Positions 17,466 through 26,306 are shown, counted from the stretch's first letter. The stretch: DNA of 64,000 nucleotides from Mycolicibacterium neoaurum ATCC 25795 (GCF_000691525.1 NZ_JMDW01000011.1:299200-363199), one strand, 5' to 3'. Translations and numbers: made by a program. The notes: generated by a model not told the origin, from the letters alone.

Positions 17466-18152
17466 GTGCGCACCACCGCAAGCGGCCGCCCTCGATTGGA
17501 GGGGCGCAAGCGTCCCGGCCAGACCGCGCGCGACGAGGTGCTCGACGCGGCCGCCGAACTGTTCACCACCTCAGGGGTGGCGGCGACCTCGACACGCCAG
17601 ATCGCCGAGGCCGTCGGGATCCGGCAGGCGTCGCTGTATCACCACTTCCGCACCAAGAACGACATCCTGGCGGCACTGTTGAGCGGCACCGTGTTGTCAT
17701 CGTTGCGGGCGGCCGAACAACTGCGCGACCGACCTGAGCCACCGGTGGTGTTGTTGCACGCACTCAGCCTGCTCGACTGCCGCCTACTGTGGGACAGCCC
17801 GTGGAATCTGGGCATCCTCTATCTGCTGCCCGAGGTGCGTGATCCGCAGTTCGGTGAATTCCACCGGCAACGAACCGAATTGCGTCGCGCCTACCGGGAA
17901 CTGTCGACGCGGGTGGTCGCCGATATCGAACCGGCTGACGGCGCCCTGGATGTCAGCGCCGATGCCGATACCGTGTTCCGACTGGTCGAGAGCCTGCCGA
18001 ACCTGCGTGCCGACGGGTTGGGTGAGCCCGATCAGCCTCGCCGGACCGCGGATCTGGCGGTGCACCTGCTCGGCTGGCGGGGCGACTGGGTGGCGCTGCG
18101 AACCGCTTCGCAGGTGGTCGTCGACGAGGTGACAGCACCCGCCTCGCCGTAA
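17466..18152 (+). CDS. TetR family transcriptional regulator
   Basis: A 228-residue regulator. The N-terminal helix-turn-helix is clear: EVLDAAAELFTTSGVAATST, RQIAEAVGIRQASLYHHF at residues about 22-60, followed by a variable helical ligand-binding domain. A GTG at 17466 is used; CAGGAT ends 6 nt upstream, so a leaderless mRNA is possible. It closes the 7.2-17.4 kb cluster on the same strand, 59 bp after the symporter, and is the likely controller of the cluster through the CTGTCA palindromes, although the frame does not reveal its ligand. Confidence 0.9.
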   Translation: MRTTASGRPRLEGRKRPGQTARDEVLDAAAELFTTSGVAATSTRQIAEAVGIRQASLYHHFRTKNDILAALLSGTVLSSLRAAEQLRDRPEPPVVLLHALSLLDCRLLWDSPWNLGILYLLPEVRDPQFGEFHRQRTELRRAYRELSTRVVADIEPADGALDVSADADTVFRLVESLPNLRADGLGEPDQPRRTADLAVHLLGWRGDWVALRTASQVVVDEVTAPASP

Positions 18153-18192
18153 AGACATTGGCTCCGGCGGGATAGTCGCGTTGAATGCGCGC

Positions 18193-19101
18193 ATGCGCTT
18201 GATCGAGGACTGGCCGTCAATAGCCCATGAATTCGACCTGGCGTACGCCCTGTTCGGTGCACCCGGTCGCGGGCATGTGTCGGCGTGGCTTGCCGAGGAA
18301 CTGGCCCGCACCTCCGATGACGCGTTCGCCCGTTCGTTCTCCGACCACATCTACCTGCCCGGGGTGTCATCATCGGATTACCTGCAGCGCGTCGTCCGCA
18401 GCGAGCGCGGAGATTTGTTGGGCGGTATCCGGTTTCGAGGACGAGACATCGACAAGCCGTTCATCGAGATCATCGCCCACACCTTCGACGACGTCGACGA
18501 CCTGGCACGGTGCGTGGCCGCCGAGTGGTCGGCGTTCGCGCCGAAGGCGCTGCGATTGCGGACCCTGCCGCGGAGCCTAGAGGGCCCAGACATCGTCGTG
18601 GATCAGACCGTGCACGCCGCACGCTGCACGGATTTGGGCGTGCCGGACCCGCAGGTCCAGCTGGTTCCCTTCGAACAGGTCGAGGACGCCGTCGGCCTGA
18701 TACAAGCCCGCTACCACACGCTCAATCCCGTACTGGCCCAGAACATCGTTGCTGCCGACGCCGAGGATCTGCGCTCCTGGCATGCCGCCGGACAGCTGCA
18801 CGCGATCACCGTGTCCGATGTCACCGTCGGGGCATTCGCCGTCCGGCCGAGCCGCATCTACTGGCTCCCTGGAGCCGAGATCCACGAGGAGGTCGTGGAC
18901 ACCGATCATGCCGGTCACCATTACGCGAGCCACGCGCAGCGGAGATGGGCCGCCGATATGAGCGCCGACCGCGATGAGCATTTGATCGGCACCATCGACG
19001 GCTTGAACAACGCGTCTCGCCGGACCGCCGAGGAAGCCGGTCGACCACGGGTGCTCGACCTCGTCTTCGTCGCCCTGACGGAGAACCGCAAAAGCGGGTG
19101 A
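18193..19101 (+). CDS. Unrecognised soluble protein, possibly GNAT-like
   Basis: A 302-residue protein starting MRLIEDWPSIAHEFDLAYAL. The second half (VEDAVGLIQARYHTLNPVL, HAITVSDVTVGAFAV, HHYASHAQRRWA) has the feel of a GNAT acetyltransferase fold with a final helix-strand pair, but the acetyl-CoA P-loop is not clear and I would not assign the family. No signal peptide or membrane segment. ATG 18193 is preferred over an in-frame TTG at 18181. It follows the TetR gene by 40 bp on the same strand and ends inside the repeat pair before the molybdate operon. Confidence 0.65.
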   Translation: MRLIEDWPSIAHEFDLAYALFGAPGRGHVSAWLAEELARTSDDAFARSFSDHIYLPGVSSSDYLQRVVRSERGDLLGGIRFRGRDIDKPFIEIIAHTFDDVDDLARCVAAEWSAFAPKALRLRTLPRSLEGPDIVVDQTVHAARCTDLGVPDPQVQLVPFEQVEDAVGLIQARYHTLNPVLAQNIVAADAEDLRSWHAAGQLHAITVSDVTVGAFAVRPSRIYWLPGAEIHEEVVDTDHAGHHYASHAQRRWAADMSADRDEHLIGTIDGLNNASRRTAEEAGRPRVLDLVFVALTENRKSG

Positions 19102-19128
19102 TCTATCCTTTCTTGACCGTAAAAGCGG
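19085..19128 (+). promoter_or_regulatory. Direct-repeat operator candidate flanking a -10 box of the mod operon
   Basis: ACCGCAAAAGCGG at 19085-19097 and ACCGTAAAAGCGG at 19116-19128 differ at one position and start 31 bp apart, three helical turns. TATCCT (19104-19109) lies between them, so the second copy covers the expected transcription start. The first copy is itself a CCGC-AAAA-GCGG hairpin and overlaps the end of the preceding gene. This arrangement suits autoregulation by the HTH-TOBE protein encoded next. Confidence 0.5.
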
Positions 19129-19144
19129 ACCAAGGAGGATATTG

Positions 19145-19549
19145 GTGCCCGCAATTCGCATCAGGGACGCCGCCGCCCTACTGGGCGTCAGCGATGACAC
19201 GGTGCGCCGGTGGACCGACAGCGGCGCGCTGGCATCCCACAAGGACGACAGCGGCCGCAAGGTCATCGCAGGCGACGTACTGGCCGCGTTCGTGCGCGAC
19301 CAGGCCTCCCCTCCCGCCGACCCCACGGGGGCCAGCAGCTCCGCGCGCAACCGCCTCGTGGGACTGGTCACGAAGGTCACGGCCGACCGGGTGATGTGCG
19401 AGGTCGAGATGCAGTGCGGACCTTTCACCGTCGTCTCCCTGATGAGCACCACCTCCGCCGAACAGCTCGGGCTGGAGCCCGGCGCGCTCGCGGTCGCGGT
19501 CGTCAAGGCCACCAACGTCATCATCGAAACTCCCGGAGGAACATCGTGA
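19145..19549 (+). CDS. Helix-turn-helix plus TOBE (molybdate-binding) regulator
   Basis: A 134-residue protein. Residues 1-50 are an excisionase/MerR-like winged helix (IRIRDAAALLGVSDDTVRRW, then SGRKVIAGDVLAAFV) and residues 68-130 a single TOBE/Mop domain (ARNRLVGLVTKVTADRVMCE, VVSLMSTTSAEQLGL, AVVKATNVII) that binds molybdate or tungstate. It stands first in the modABC operon and probably senses molybdenum to control it. GTG 19145 has AGGAGG 6 nt upstream. The stop overlaps the modA start (GTGA), as in the mycobacterial modABC loci. Confidence 0.88.
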   Translation: MPAIRIRDAAALLGVSDDTVRRWTDSGALASHKDDSGRKVIAGDVLAAFVRDQASPPADPTGASSSARNRLVGLVTKVTADRVMCEVEMQCGPFTVVSLMSTTSAEQLGLEPGALAVAVVKATNVIIETPGGTS

Positions 19550-20301
19550 AACCGCTGGCCGGACTGTTGGCCCTCGCCCTCCTGCTCACCGGATGCTCGT
19601 CGTCGCAGACTGATTCCGCGCAACCGGATGCACAGCTCACGGTGTTCGCCGCCGCATCGTTGAAGAAGACGTTCACCGAACTGGGTGCCCGATTCGAACA
19701 GGACCATCCCGGAACGAAGGTCACCTTCAATTTCGCCGGCTCATCCGACCTGGTCACCCAGATCACCCAGGGCGCGCCCGCCGATGTGTTCGCCTCCGCG
19801 GATACCGCGAACATGACGAAGGCAGTGGATGCCGGTGCCATCGCAGGAGCGCCCGTCGATTTCGCCACCAACACCCTGACGATCGTCACGCCATTCGGCA
19901 ATCCGAAGAAGATAACGACTTTCGCTGATCTGGCGCGGCCGGGCACCCAGGTTGTGGTGTGCGCGCCGCAGGTCCCGTGCGGGTCGGCCACCGAGAAAGT
20001 GGAGAAGGCCACCGGAGTCACCCTCACGCCGGTGAGTGAGGAATCGGCGGTGACGGATGTGTTGGGCAAGGTGACCTCGGGCCAGGCCGATGCCGGACTG
20101 GTGTACGTCACCGATGCGGCGGGCGCCGCAGACGACGTGACAGCGGTCCCGTTCCCCGAGTCCGCCGAAGCGGTCAACACCTATCCCATCGCGGCCGTGG
20201 CCGAAGCCGGAAACCCGGGAGCTGCACAACAGTTCATCGATCTGGTAGTCGGCGAGCCCGGCCGGGAAGCGCTCACCGCGGCGGGCTTCGCGTCCCCGTG
20301 A
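19546..20301 (+). CDS. modA: Molybdate ABC transporter substrate-binding lipoprotein
   Basis: A 251-residue periplasmic binding protein with a lipoprotein signal peptide ([13 protein letters not shown], lipid attachment at Cys near residue 17). The ModA core is typical: [37 protein letters not shown], and AGLVYVTDA near the C-terminus, which surround the oxyanion pocket. It captures molybdate outside the membrane and passes it to ModB. It overlaps neighbours on both sides by 4 bp, so the operon is tightly coupled. Confidence 0.95.
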   Translation: MKPLAGLLALALLLTGCSSSQTDSAQPDAQLTVFAAASLKKTFTELGARFEQDHPGTKVTFNFAGSSDLVTQITQGAPADVFASADTANMTKAVDAGAIAGAPVDFATNTLTIVTPFGNPKKITTFADLARPGTQVVVCAPQVPCGSATEKVEKATGVTLTPVSEESAVTDVLGKVTSGQADAGLVYVTDAAGAADDVTAVPFPESAEAVNTYPIAAVAEAGNPGAAQQFIDLVVGEPGREALTAAGFASP

Positions 20302-21110
20302 GATTCGTCCGGCACCGTAGCGGGATACGCCAGGTCGGCCTGCCCGTCTGGATTTACCTGCCCGCCGTTGTCGGCGCCCTGTTCGCCATCCTGCCACTGA
20401 TCGCCGTGCTGACGCGGATCGACTGGTCGAACTTCGTCCCGCTGATCACCTCCGAATCATCGCGTGCCGCACTGCTGTTGAGCCTCAGGACGGCGAGCGC
20501 CAGCACCGTGCTCTGTGTGTTGCTCGGGGTACCGATGGCGCTGGTGCTGGCGCGCGGACACTTTCCCGGCCAAGCGATCCTGCGCTCGCTGGTACTGCTC
20601 CCGCTGGTGCTGCCACCGGTGGTCGGCGGTATCGCACTGCTCTACACGTTCGGCCGTCAAGGACTGCTCGGCGAATACCTCGAACTGTGGGGTCTGCGCA
20701 TCGCATTCTCCACCACCGCTGTCGTACTCGCGCAATCCTTTGTCTCGCTGCCATTCCTGGTCGTCAGCCTGGAGGGCGCGCTGCGCTCGGCGGGTAACGG
20801 CTACGAGCACATCGCGGCGACCCTGGGCGCCCGCCCCACCACCGTGTTGTGCACGGTGACTCTGCCGCTGGTGCTACCCGGCCTGATATCGGGCGCGGTG
20901 TTGGCCTTCGCGCGTTCCCTCGGCGAGTTCGGGGCGACGCTGACCTTCGCGGGATCATTGCAGGGGGTGACCCGCACGCTGCCTTTGGAGATCTATCTGC
21001 AACGTGAGACGGATCCCGATGCGGCCGTGGCGTTATCGCTGTTGCTCATCGTCGTCGCTGCGGCCATCGTGATCGCCTCGGCCAGTAGGCGTCTGGCGGG
21101 AGCCCTGTGA
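20298..21110 (+). CDS. modB: Molybdate ABC transporter permease
   Basis: A 270-residue inner-membrane permease with about six membrane segments. The ABC permease EAA loop appears as [20 protein letters not shown] near residue 170, which contacts ModC, and the [13 protein letters not shown] segment near 210 is typical of ModB/CysT. GTG at 20298 overlaps the modA stop and the end overlaps modC. Confidence 0.95.
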   Translation: MRFVRHRSGIRQVGLPVWIYLPAVVGALFAILPLIAVLTRIDWSNFVPLITSESSRAALLLSLRTASASTVLCVLLGVPMALVLARGHFPGQAILRSLVLLPLVLPPVVGGIALLYTFGRQGLLGEYLELWGLRIAFSTTAVVLAQSFVSLPFLVVSLEGALRSAGNGYEHIAATLGARPTTVLCTVTLPLVLPGLISGAVLAFARSLGEFGATLTFAGSLQGVTRTLPLEIYLQRETDPDAAVALSLLLIVVAAAIVIASASRRLAGAL

Positions 21111-22192
21111 GCGATCTCTCGGTGCGGGCTCGGCTCCCCCAACGTGATGTCGACGTCGACATCACAGTCGCAGGAGGCGAGGTGCTGGCAGTGTTGGGCC
21201 CCAACGGCGCCGGCAAGTCGACGCTGTTGCAGATGATCGCCGGCCTCCTCCAGCCCGAGACGGCACGCATCACCCTGGGTGACACCGTCCTCACCGACAC
21301 CGCCGCCAAGACGTTCATCCCGCCGCACGGCCGGGGCATCGCCATGTTGTCCCAGCAGGCGATGCTGTTTCCGCATATGACGGCCGAGACCAACGTGGCC
21401 TACGCCCCCCGCTGCCGAGGACTGTCGCGCTCGGCCGCCCGAGAGCAGGCTCGACACTGGCTGACGGCCGTCGACGCCATGGAGCTGGCAGCACGCAGGC
21501 CGATGGAGCTGTCCGGTGGACAGGCGCAGCGCATCGCGGTCGCCCGGGCGCTGGCCGCCGAACCGCGGCTGCTGCTGCTCGACGAACCGATGGCCGCCCT
21601 CGATGTCACCGCAGCGCCCGCCATGCGGCGTCTGCTGCGCACGGTGCTGCGAGAAACCGGACGCACGGCGATCATCGTCACCCACGATCTGCTCGACGCG
21701 CTCGCGCTCGCCGACACCGTGGTCGTCATCGAGGGCGGCCGCGTGATGGAGAGCGGGAATGTCCGCGAGGTGCTGAGCTCGCCGCGAAGCGACTTCGCCG
21801 CGCGCATCGCCGGGGTGAATCTGGTTGCGGGCGTCGCGTCCGAACCTGGTCTTCTCCGAACTGCATGGGGTCACACCATCTCCGGGCTGGGCGATCTGGA
21901 GGTCGGGTCGGCCGGCGTCGCACTGTTCCGTCCCGCCACGGTCGCGGTCCACCTGAGCGCACCGCACGCCAGTCCGCGCAATATCTTCCAGGTGCAGATC
22001 GCCGAACTCGACATCCACGGTTCGACGGTGCGGGTTCGCGGCGCCGAGCAACCCGACGGCGGCACGGGTCTGGCCGCCGATATCACCCCCGCCGCGGCCG
22101 CTGAGCTGGACCTGGAGGTCGGGCAGCGGGTGTACTTCGTCATGAAAACCCAGGAAGTGCAGCTTCATCCCGCGCTGGTACCGATGATGTAG
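21107..22192 (+). CDS. modC: Molybdate ABC transporter ATP-binding protein
   Basis: A 361-residue ATPase. Walker [10 protein letters not shown] near residue 33, signature [16 protein letters not shown] near 135, Walker [13 protein letters not shown] near 160 and the switch histidine VTHD near 193 are all intact. A C-terminal TOBE domain follows (residues about 285-355, ending [12 protein letters not shown]), the usual ModC regulatory part. It energises molybdate uptake with ModA and ModB. GTG 21107 overlaps modB by 4 bp. Confidence 0.95.
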   Translation: MSDLSVRARLPQRDVDVDITVAGGEVLAVLGPNGAGKSTLLQMIAGLLQPETARITLGDTVLTDTAAKTFIPPHGRGIAMLSQQAMLFPHMTAETNVAYAPRCRGLSRSAAREQARHWLTAVDAMELAARRPMELSGGQAQRIAVARALAAEPRLLLLDEPMAALDVTAAPAMRRLLRTVLRETGRTAIIVTHDLLDALALADTVVVIEGGRVMESGNVREVLSSPRSDFAARIAGVNLVAGVASEPGLLRTAWGHTISGLGDLEVGSAGVALFRPATVAVHLSAPHASPRNIFQVQIAELDIHGSTVRVRGAEQPDGGTGLAADITPAAAAELDLEVGQRVYFVMKTQEVQLHPALVPMM

Positions 22193-22194
22193 GC

Positions 22195-24120
22195 ATGCCA
22201 GACCAAACCGCACAGCCACAGCAGTCCGCGCCACCGCTGCGGCTGGCGATCATCATCGGAGCGCTGGGCGTGGTGTTCGGCGATATCGGCACCAGTCCCA
22301 TCTACACATTGCAGACGGTCTTCAACCCCGCCGATCCGCACCCGGTGCCACTGACCGAGGCCAATGTGTACGGCGTTGTCTCCCTGATCTTCTGGTCGGT
22401 CATGACGATCGTCACCCTCACCTACGTGACCCTGGTGATGCGTGCCGACAACCACGGCGAGGGTGGCATCATGGCGCTGATCACGCTGCTGCGCCGCGGT
22501 GCGAGTACGCGCGGTCACCGGACCGCGATCACGCTGGGCTTCCTCGGCCTGTTCGGGGCCGCACTGTTCTTCGGCGATTCGATGATCACGCCGGCCATAT
22601 CGGTGCTGTCGGCGGTGGAGGGCCTCAAGACGGTCGAACCCGGCCTCAAGGATTGGGTTGTCCCGATCACCGCGGTGATCATCGTTGCGCTGTTCAGCGT
22701 GCAACGCCAGGGCACGGCGGTGGTCGGACGATTCTTCGGTCCGGTCATGATCCTGTGGTTCATCGCGATCGGTGCGTGCGGCGTCCTCGGCATCGCCGGT
22801 AACCCGGGGATTCTGGCGGCGCTGTCGCCGACGTATGCCATCGCGTTCATGGGCGGACACTTCCACATCGCGTTCTTTGCGCTTGCCGCGATCGTGCTGG
22901 CGGTCACCGGTGCCGAGGCGCTCTACGCCGACATGGGGCACTTCGGACGACGGGCCATCGTCATCGGATGGCTGGGCCTGGTATTGCCGGCCTGCACGCT
23001 GAACTACGTCGGGCAGGGTGCGCTGCTGTTGCGCGATGACAACGTGCACAGCGCGCCGTTCTTCCTGCTGGCCCCCGAGTGGGCGCGGCTGCCGCTGGTT
23101 CTGTTGGCCACGGCGGCCACCGTGATCGCCTCGCAGGCGGTGATCACCGGCGCGTTCTCCGTGGTGTCCCAGGCCGTCCAGCTCGGCTATCTGCCGCGCC
23201 TGCGCATCACACACACATCGGCCAACGCGATCGGGCAGATCTACGTCCCGTGGATCAACTGGGTACTGATGATGTCGGTACTCACCCTCGTATTCGCCTT
23301 CCGGTCCTCGGCAGCACTGGCCTACGCGTTCGGCATGGCGGTCAGCGGGACGATCACGATCACCACATTGTTGTTCCTCTACTACGCCAGACAGGAGTGG
23401 AGGTGGCCGCTGTGGGGCCTGGTGGCGGGCGGCGGCGCACTGCTGCTCGTGGATGTGATGTTCTTGGCGGCCAACCTCACCAAACTGGTCCACGGCGCCT
23501 GGCTACCGCTGGTCATCGCGATCTGCGCCTTCGTCGTGATGACGACCTGGCAGCGCGGACGACATCTGGTGACCGCGGCCCGGCACGAGATCGAAGGACC
23601 GCTTCGGCCCTTCATCGACGAACTGGCCGACCGGCAACCCCCGCTGGTACGCGTTCCAGGCACCGCGGTGTTCCTGAACCGGTCCGATGACACCACTCCG
23701 CTGGCAATGCGCACCAATGTCGAGCACAACCACGTCCTGCACGAACATGCGGTGATCGTGGCTGTCGAGACCGTCCCGGTGCCCCGCTTGCCCGACGACA
23801 AGCGCATCTCCGTGGACTCTCTTGGCTACCGCGATGACGGGATCGTGCACGTCACGGTCCATGCCGGCTATATGGAGCGCCCGGACGTCCCGGCTGCCCT
23901 GCGAATGTTGCCCAGTGAGGTCACCGAAGGAGGTGTCGACCTGGACACGGCGTCGTACTTCCTGTCGCACCTGGAGCTGGTACCGGGCGACAGCCCCGAC
24001 ATGACCGGTTGGCGCAAAAGGCTTTTCGTCGCCACATCGTTCCTCACAGCCGATGCGGCCGGCTACTTCCACCTGCCGCCAGACCGAACGATATTGGTCG
24101 GGTCACGATTGGATGTCTGA
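22195..24120 (+). CDS. kup: Kup-type low-affinity potassium transporter
   Basis: A 641-residue K+/H+ symporter. The family N-terminus GALGVVFGDIGTSPIYTLQT is present at residues about 22-41, followed by about 12 membrane segments and a cytosolic C-terminal domain from residue 450 (AVFLNRS, VEHNHVLHEHAVIVAVET, DLDTASYFLSHLEL). Length is typical. It starts with ATG 2 bp after the modC stop, so it is expected to be read with the molybdate operon, an unusual partner. A strong hairpin 105 bp downstream ends the unit. Confidence 0.95.
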   Translation: MPDQTAQPQQSAPPLRLAIIIGALGVVFGDIGTSPIYTLQTVFNPADPHPVPLTEANVYGVVSLIFWSVMTIVTLTYVTLVMRADNHGEGGIMALITLLRRGASTRGHRTAITLGFLGLFGAALFFGDSMITPAISVLSAVEGLKTVEPGLKDWVVPITAVIIVALFSVQRQGTAVVGRFFGPVMILWFIAIGACGVLGIAGNPGILAALSPTYAIAFMGGHFHIAFFALAAIVLAVTGAEALYADMGHFGRRAIVIGWLGLVLPACTLNYVGQGALLLRDDNVHSAPFFLLAPEWARLPLVLLATAATVIASQAVITGAFSVVSQAVQLGYLPRLRITHTSANAIGQIYVPWINWVLMMSVLTLVFAFRSSAALAYAFGMAVSGTITITTLLFLYYARQEWRWPLWGLVAGGGALLLVDVMFLAANLTKLVHGAWLPLVIAICAFVVMTTWQRGRHLVTAARHEIEGPLRPFIDELADRQPPLVRVPGTAVFLNRSDDTTPLAMRTNVEHNHVLHEHAVIVAVETVPVPRLPDDKRISVDSLGYRDDGIVHVTVHAGYMERPDVPAALRMLPSEVTEGGVDLDTASYFLSHLELVPGDSPDMTGWRKRLFVATSFLTADAAGYFHLPPDRTILVGSRLDV

Positions 24121-24133
24121 TTGCTACCCCGCA

Positions 24134-24149
24134 TGTGATCCGCGTCACA
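24134..24149. promoter_or_regulatory. CRP-type palindrome TGTGA-N6-TCACA
   Basis: The 16-bp TGTGATCCGCGTCACA is a perfect match to the TGTGA-N6-TCACA symmetry bound by cAMP receptor proteins, including mycobacterial Crp. It lies 14 bp after the kup stop and just upstream of a TAGTAT hexamer (24157-24162), as if controlling a transcript starting near 24169. Confidence 0.55.
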
Positions 24150-24168
24150 AAGAAGTTAGTATCGTCGT

Positions 24169-24262
24169 ATGCCGCGGGTACTGAGGCGGCAACGATCTTT
24201 ACGGAGCGGGTGCTCCAGGCCCACGGAACGGCCCCGGTGTGTTTCCCGGGGCCGTTCCAATG
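24169..24262 (+). ncRNA. Candidate structured small RNA with three hairpins
   Basis: A TAGTAT -10 at 24157-24162 would start a transcript of about 94 nt that contains no good reading frame but three successive hairpins: GCCGC/GCGGC (24171-24175 with 24186-24190), GGAGC/GCTCC (24203-24207 with 24212-24216) and a 13-bp perfect stem (24225-24237 with 24246-24258). A CRP-type site lies directly upstream. The simpler alternative is that only the last hairpin matters, as the kup terminator. I do not recognise a known mycobacterial RNA family. Confidence 0.3.
24225..24258 (+). terminator. Strong hairpin terminator after kup
   Basis: GGAACGGCCCCGG pairs perfectly with CCGGGGCCGTTCC over 13 bp around an 8-nt loop. 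It has no U-tract, which is normal for mycobacterial terminators. It can end kup or the candidate small RNA and insulates the 13E12 gene. Confidence 0.7.
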
Positions 24263-24294
24263 TTTCGGTGGCCGACCTTGTCGGTGGGTGTCAG

Positions 24295-24300
24295 TAGAAT
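24295..24300 (+). promoter_or_regulatory. -10 hexamer TAGAAT, probable leaderless promoter of the 13E12 gene
   Basis: TAGAAT is 7 nt before the ATG at 24308 and no ribosome-binding sequence is present, so the mRNA is probably leaderless. Confidence 0.5.
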
Positions 24301-24307
24301 CGCTCAT

Positions 24308-25909
24308 ATGTTCGAACAGTCGGGGTCGTCGGAGTTGAGCGATGGGGAGCTCATCGCCGCGGTCACCGATGCCACCCGCGCGGAGGCGGCTGCGGCGGCC
24401 CGGCGGCTGGCATTGGTGGCCGAGGTCACCGCACGGCACTGCGAGGACGAAGACGAGTCGTCGGCGTTGAGGTTGATCGACGGGTGGGCACTCGCGAAGG
24501 CCGAGGTCAGTGCCGCCTGCAATCTTGGTCCGCGTGCCGCCAGCGCGCAGATGCGCATCGCGATGGCCCTGCGTGATCGGCTGCCGAAGACCGCGGAAGT
24601 GTTCGCCCGCGGGTTGGTGTCGGCGAAAGTGATCAATGCAATCACTTGGCGCACTCAGCTGGTCTGCGATGAGGAGGCGTTGGGGTTGATCGACGCCGGG
24701 ATCGCCGGCACCGCCCACCAATACGGGGCTTTATCGGAGACCGCGTTGATCCGGGCGGTCGACTTCTGGGTGCACAAGTTCGATCCGATCGCGGTCATCC
24801 GATCCAAGGCCGCGGCCAACGACCGCTATATCGACTTCGGCGACACCGATGACCCCGACGGGGTGGTGTCGTTCTGGGGACGGATGCGTGCCACCGACGC
24901 CGCGCTCAGCGACACCCGGCTCAACGACCTCGCCCACGGTGTGTGTGACGGTGATCCGCGGACCGTGGCCGAACGCCGCGCCGACGCCCTGGCCGCGGTC
25001 CTGACCGGCGCCGAAACCTTGACATGCCTGTGCGGTGACCCCGACTGCGCAGGGTCGGGCAAGGATCCCCGGGCCGGTGCGGTCACCATCTACGTGCTCA
25101 CCGGACAAGAACCCGACACCGGACACGGAGCGAAGCCCGATGACGGGCCTACGCCCGATGGCAGCGGTAGACAGGACCCGAGGACCGGACCGGCAGTGCC
25201 CGGGGAACCCGCGGCCACGCCGCCGGAGGCCGAGCCACAGCCACCCTCGACGCCCGCCGCACCTACCGCCCCAGCCGCCAGCACCCGACTGGGTGCGGGT
25301 ATCACCCTCGACGGGGCCATCATCCCCGCCCACCTGCTCACCGAGCTCATCAACACCGGCGCGAAAGTCCGGCCCCTGAACAGCGCAACCGACCTGGGCT
25401 CCGAACCCCGCTACCGCCCCTCAGCCAAACTGGCCGCCTATGTCCGCATGACCGCCATGACCTGCTGCTTCCCCGGCTGCGGAAAACCCGCCCAGCGCTG
25501 CGACCTGGACCATGTCACCCCCTGGCCGGCTGGGGCGACCCACCCGGGCAACCTGCGCCCACTGTGCCGTGAACACCACCTACTGAAAACCGTGAAAGTT
25601 GGGTGGACCCCGAAAGCGCACCCCGACGGCACCACCGAGTGGACCTCACCGTCCGGACAGACCTACACGACGATGCCGCTCGGGCCGGTCCTGTTCCCGC
25701 ACAACACCATCGACATCCCGATACCGAGAACACGACATATCACCCTGATCGGGGAGCGCGGCAATCTCGGCGACCGCGAACCTGACATCCCGCGCCGCCA
25801 ACGCACCCGACAACACGACCGCCAATACCGCATCAACGCCGAACGCACCCGCAACGCCGCCGAGCTCGCCATCTCACCCAAAAGTGACGCACATCACAAA
25901 TTGGAATGA
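24308..25909 (+). CDS. 13E12 repeat family HNH endonuclease-like protein (DUF222-HNH)
   Basis: A 533-residue protein of the mycobacterial 13E12 family. An N-terminal helical DUF222 domain (residues 1-250, with ALRLIDGWALAKAEVSAACN and FARGLVSAKVINAITW) is joined by a proline-rich linker (about 265-325) to a C-terminal HNH domain. The zinc and catalytic residues are intact: CCFPGC near 390, CDLDHVTPW near 404 and LRPLCREHH near 425. These genes are repeated in mycobacteria and behave as a mobile or recombination-prone family, but I see no terminal repeats or target duplication here. The function is unproven; DNA nicking or cleavage is inferred from HNH. Confidence 0.9.
   Translation: MFEQSGSSELSDGELIAAVTDATRAEAAAAARRLALVAEVTARHCEDEDESSALRLIDGWALAKAEVSAACNLGPRAASAQMRIAMALRDRLPKTAEVFARGLVSAKVINAITWRTQLVCDEEALGLIDAGIAGTAHQYGALSETALIRAVDFWVHKFDPIAVIRSKAAANDRYIDFGDTDDPDGVVSFWGRMRATDAALSDTRLNDLAHGVCDGDPRTVAERRADALAAVLTGAETLTCLCGDPDCAGSGKDPRAGAVTIYVLTGQEPDTGHGAKPDDGPTPDGSGRQDPRTGPAVPGEPAATPPEAEPQPPSTPAAPTAPAASTRLGAGITLDGAIIPAHLLTELINTGAKVRPLNSATDLGSEPRYRPSAKLAAYVRMTAMTCCFPGCGKPAQRCDLDHVTPWPAGATHPGNLRPLCREHHLLKTVKVGWTPKAHPDGTTEWTSPSGQTYTTMPLGPVLFPHNTIDIPIPRTRHITLIGERGNLGDREPDIPRRQRTRQHDRQYRINAERTRNAAELAISPKSDAHHKLE
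25883..25898. promoter_or_regulatory. CRP-like site before csbD
   Basis: AGTGA-N6-TCACA, one mismatch from the Crp palindrome, overlaps the last codons of the 13E12 gene about 85 bp before the CsbD start. A GGGTAT hexamer (25923-25928) follows, similar to a SigF -10, but no matching -35 is found. Confidence 0.4.
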
Positions 25910-25983
25910 TCCGAAAAGCGACGGGTATTAACACCGCAGCGAACATCGCCCTCGCGAATATCGCCCCGTAGAAAGGAATCGCC

Positions 25984-26223
25984 ATGGCTGACAGTGGACC
26001 CGAAAATGCCGTGAGTGGTGTCGTCGAAGACGTCAAGGGCAAGGTGAAGGAGGTCGCCGGGATCGTCTCCGGCAACGACGGACTTCGCGAAGAGGGACGG
26101 GCCCAGCAAGACAAGGCCGAGGCAGAGCGCAACGTCGCCAAGAAGGAAGCGCAGGCCGATGCCGCCCGCGCCGCCGCCAGCGCCGCCGAGGCGCGGCAGA
26201 AGAGCGCCGAGAGCGCCAAATAA
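25984..26223 (+). CDS. CsbD family stress protein
   Basis: A 79-residue hydrophilic protein. Residues 8-40 match CsbD (AVSGVVEDVKGKVKEVAGIV, then GLREEGRAQQDKAEAE) and the rest is an alanine/lysine/glutamate-rich helix. CsbD proteins are abundant general-stress proteins of unknown mechanism, in Bacillus under SigB. AAAGGA lies 6 nt before ATG. It is monocistronic and followed by a strong terminator. A longer CsbD-like gene lies at 32480. Confidence 0.9.
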   Translation: MADSGPENAVSGVVEDVKGKVKEVAGIVSGNDGLREEGRAQQDKAEAERNVAKKEAQADAARAAASAAEARQKSAESAK

Positions 26224-26254
26224 CCCGCGAGAAGACGGCAGCATCAAAACAAGA

Positions 26255-26286
26255 CAATGGGCCCCGCAGCGTCGCGGGGCCCATTG
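26255..26286. terminator. Hairpin terminator after csbD (bidirectional)
   Basis: CAATGGGCCCCGC and GCGGGGCCCATTG form a perfect 13-bp stem around the 6-nt loop AGCGTC. It separates csbD from the convergent gene ending at 26307 and can serve both strands. Confidence 0.8.
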
Positions 26287-26306
26287 CTATGTCCGAGGAC
26301 AGTGGG

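Noticed and set aside
24308..25909. 13E12 gene as part of an intact mobile element
   Set aside because: No inverted repeats, target duplication or attachment site found around it.
25923..25928. GGGTAT before csbD as a SigF promoter
   Set aside because: No GTTT-like -35 at 15-17 nt; mentioned only with the CRP-like site.
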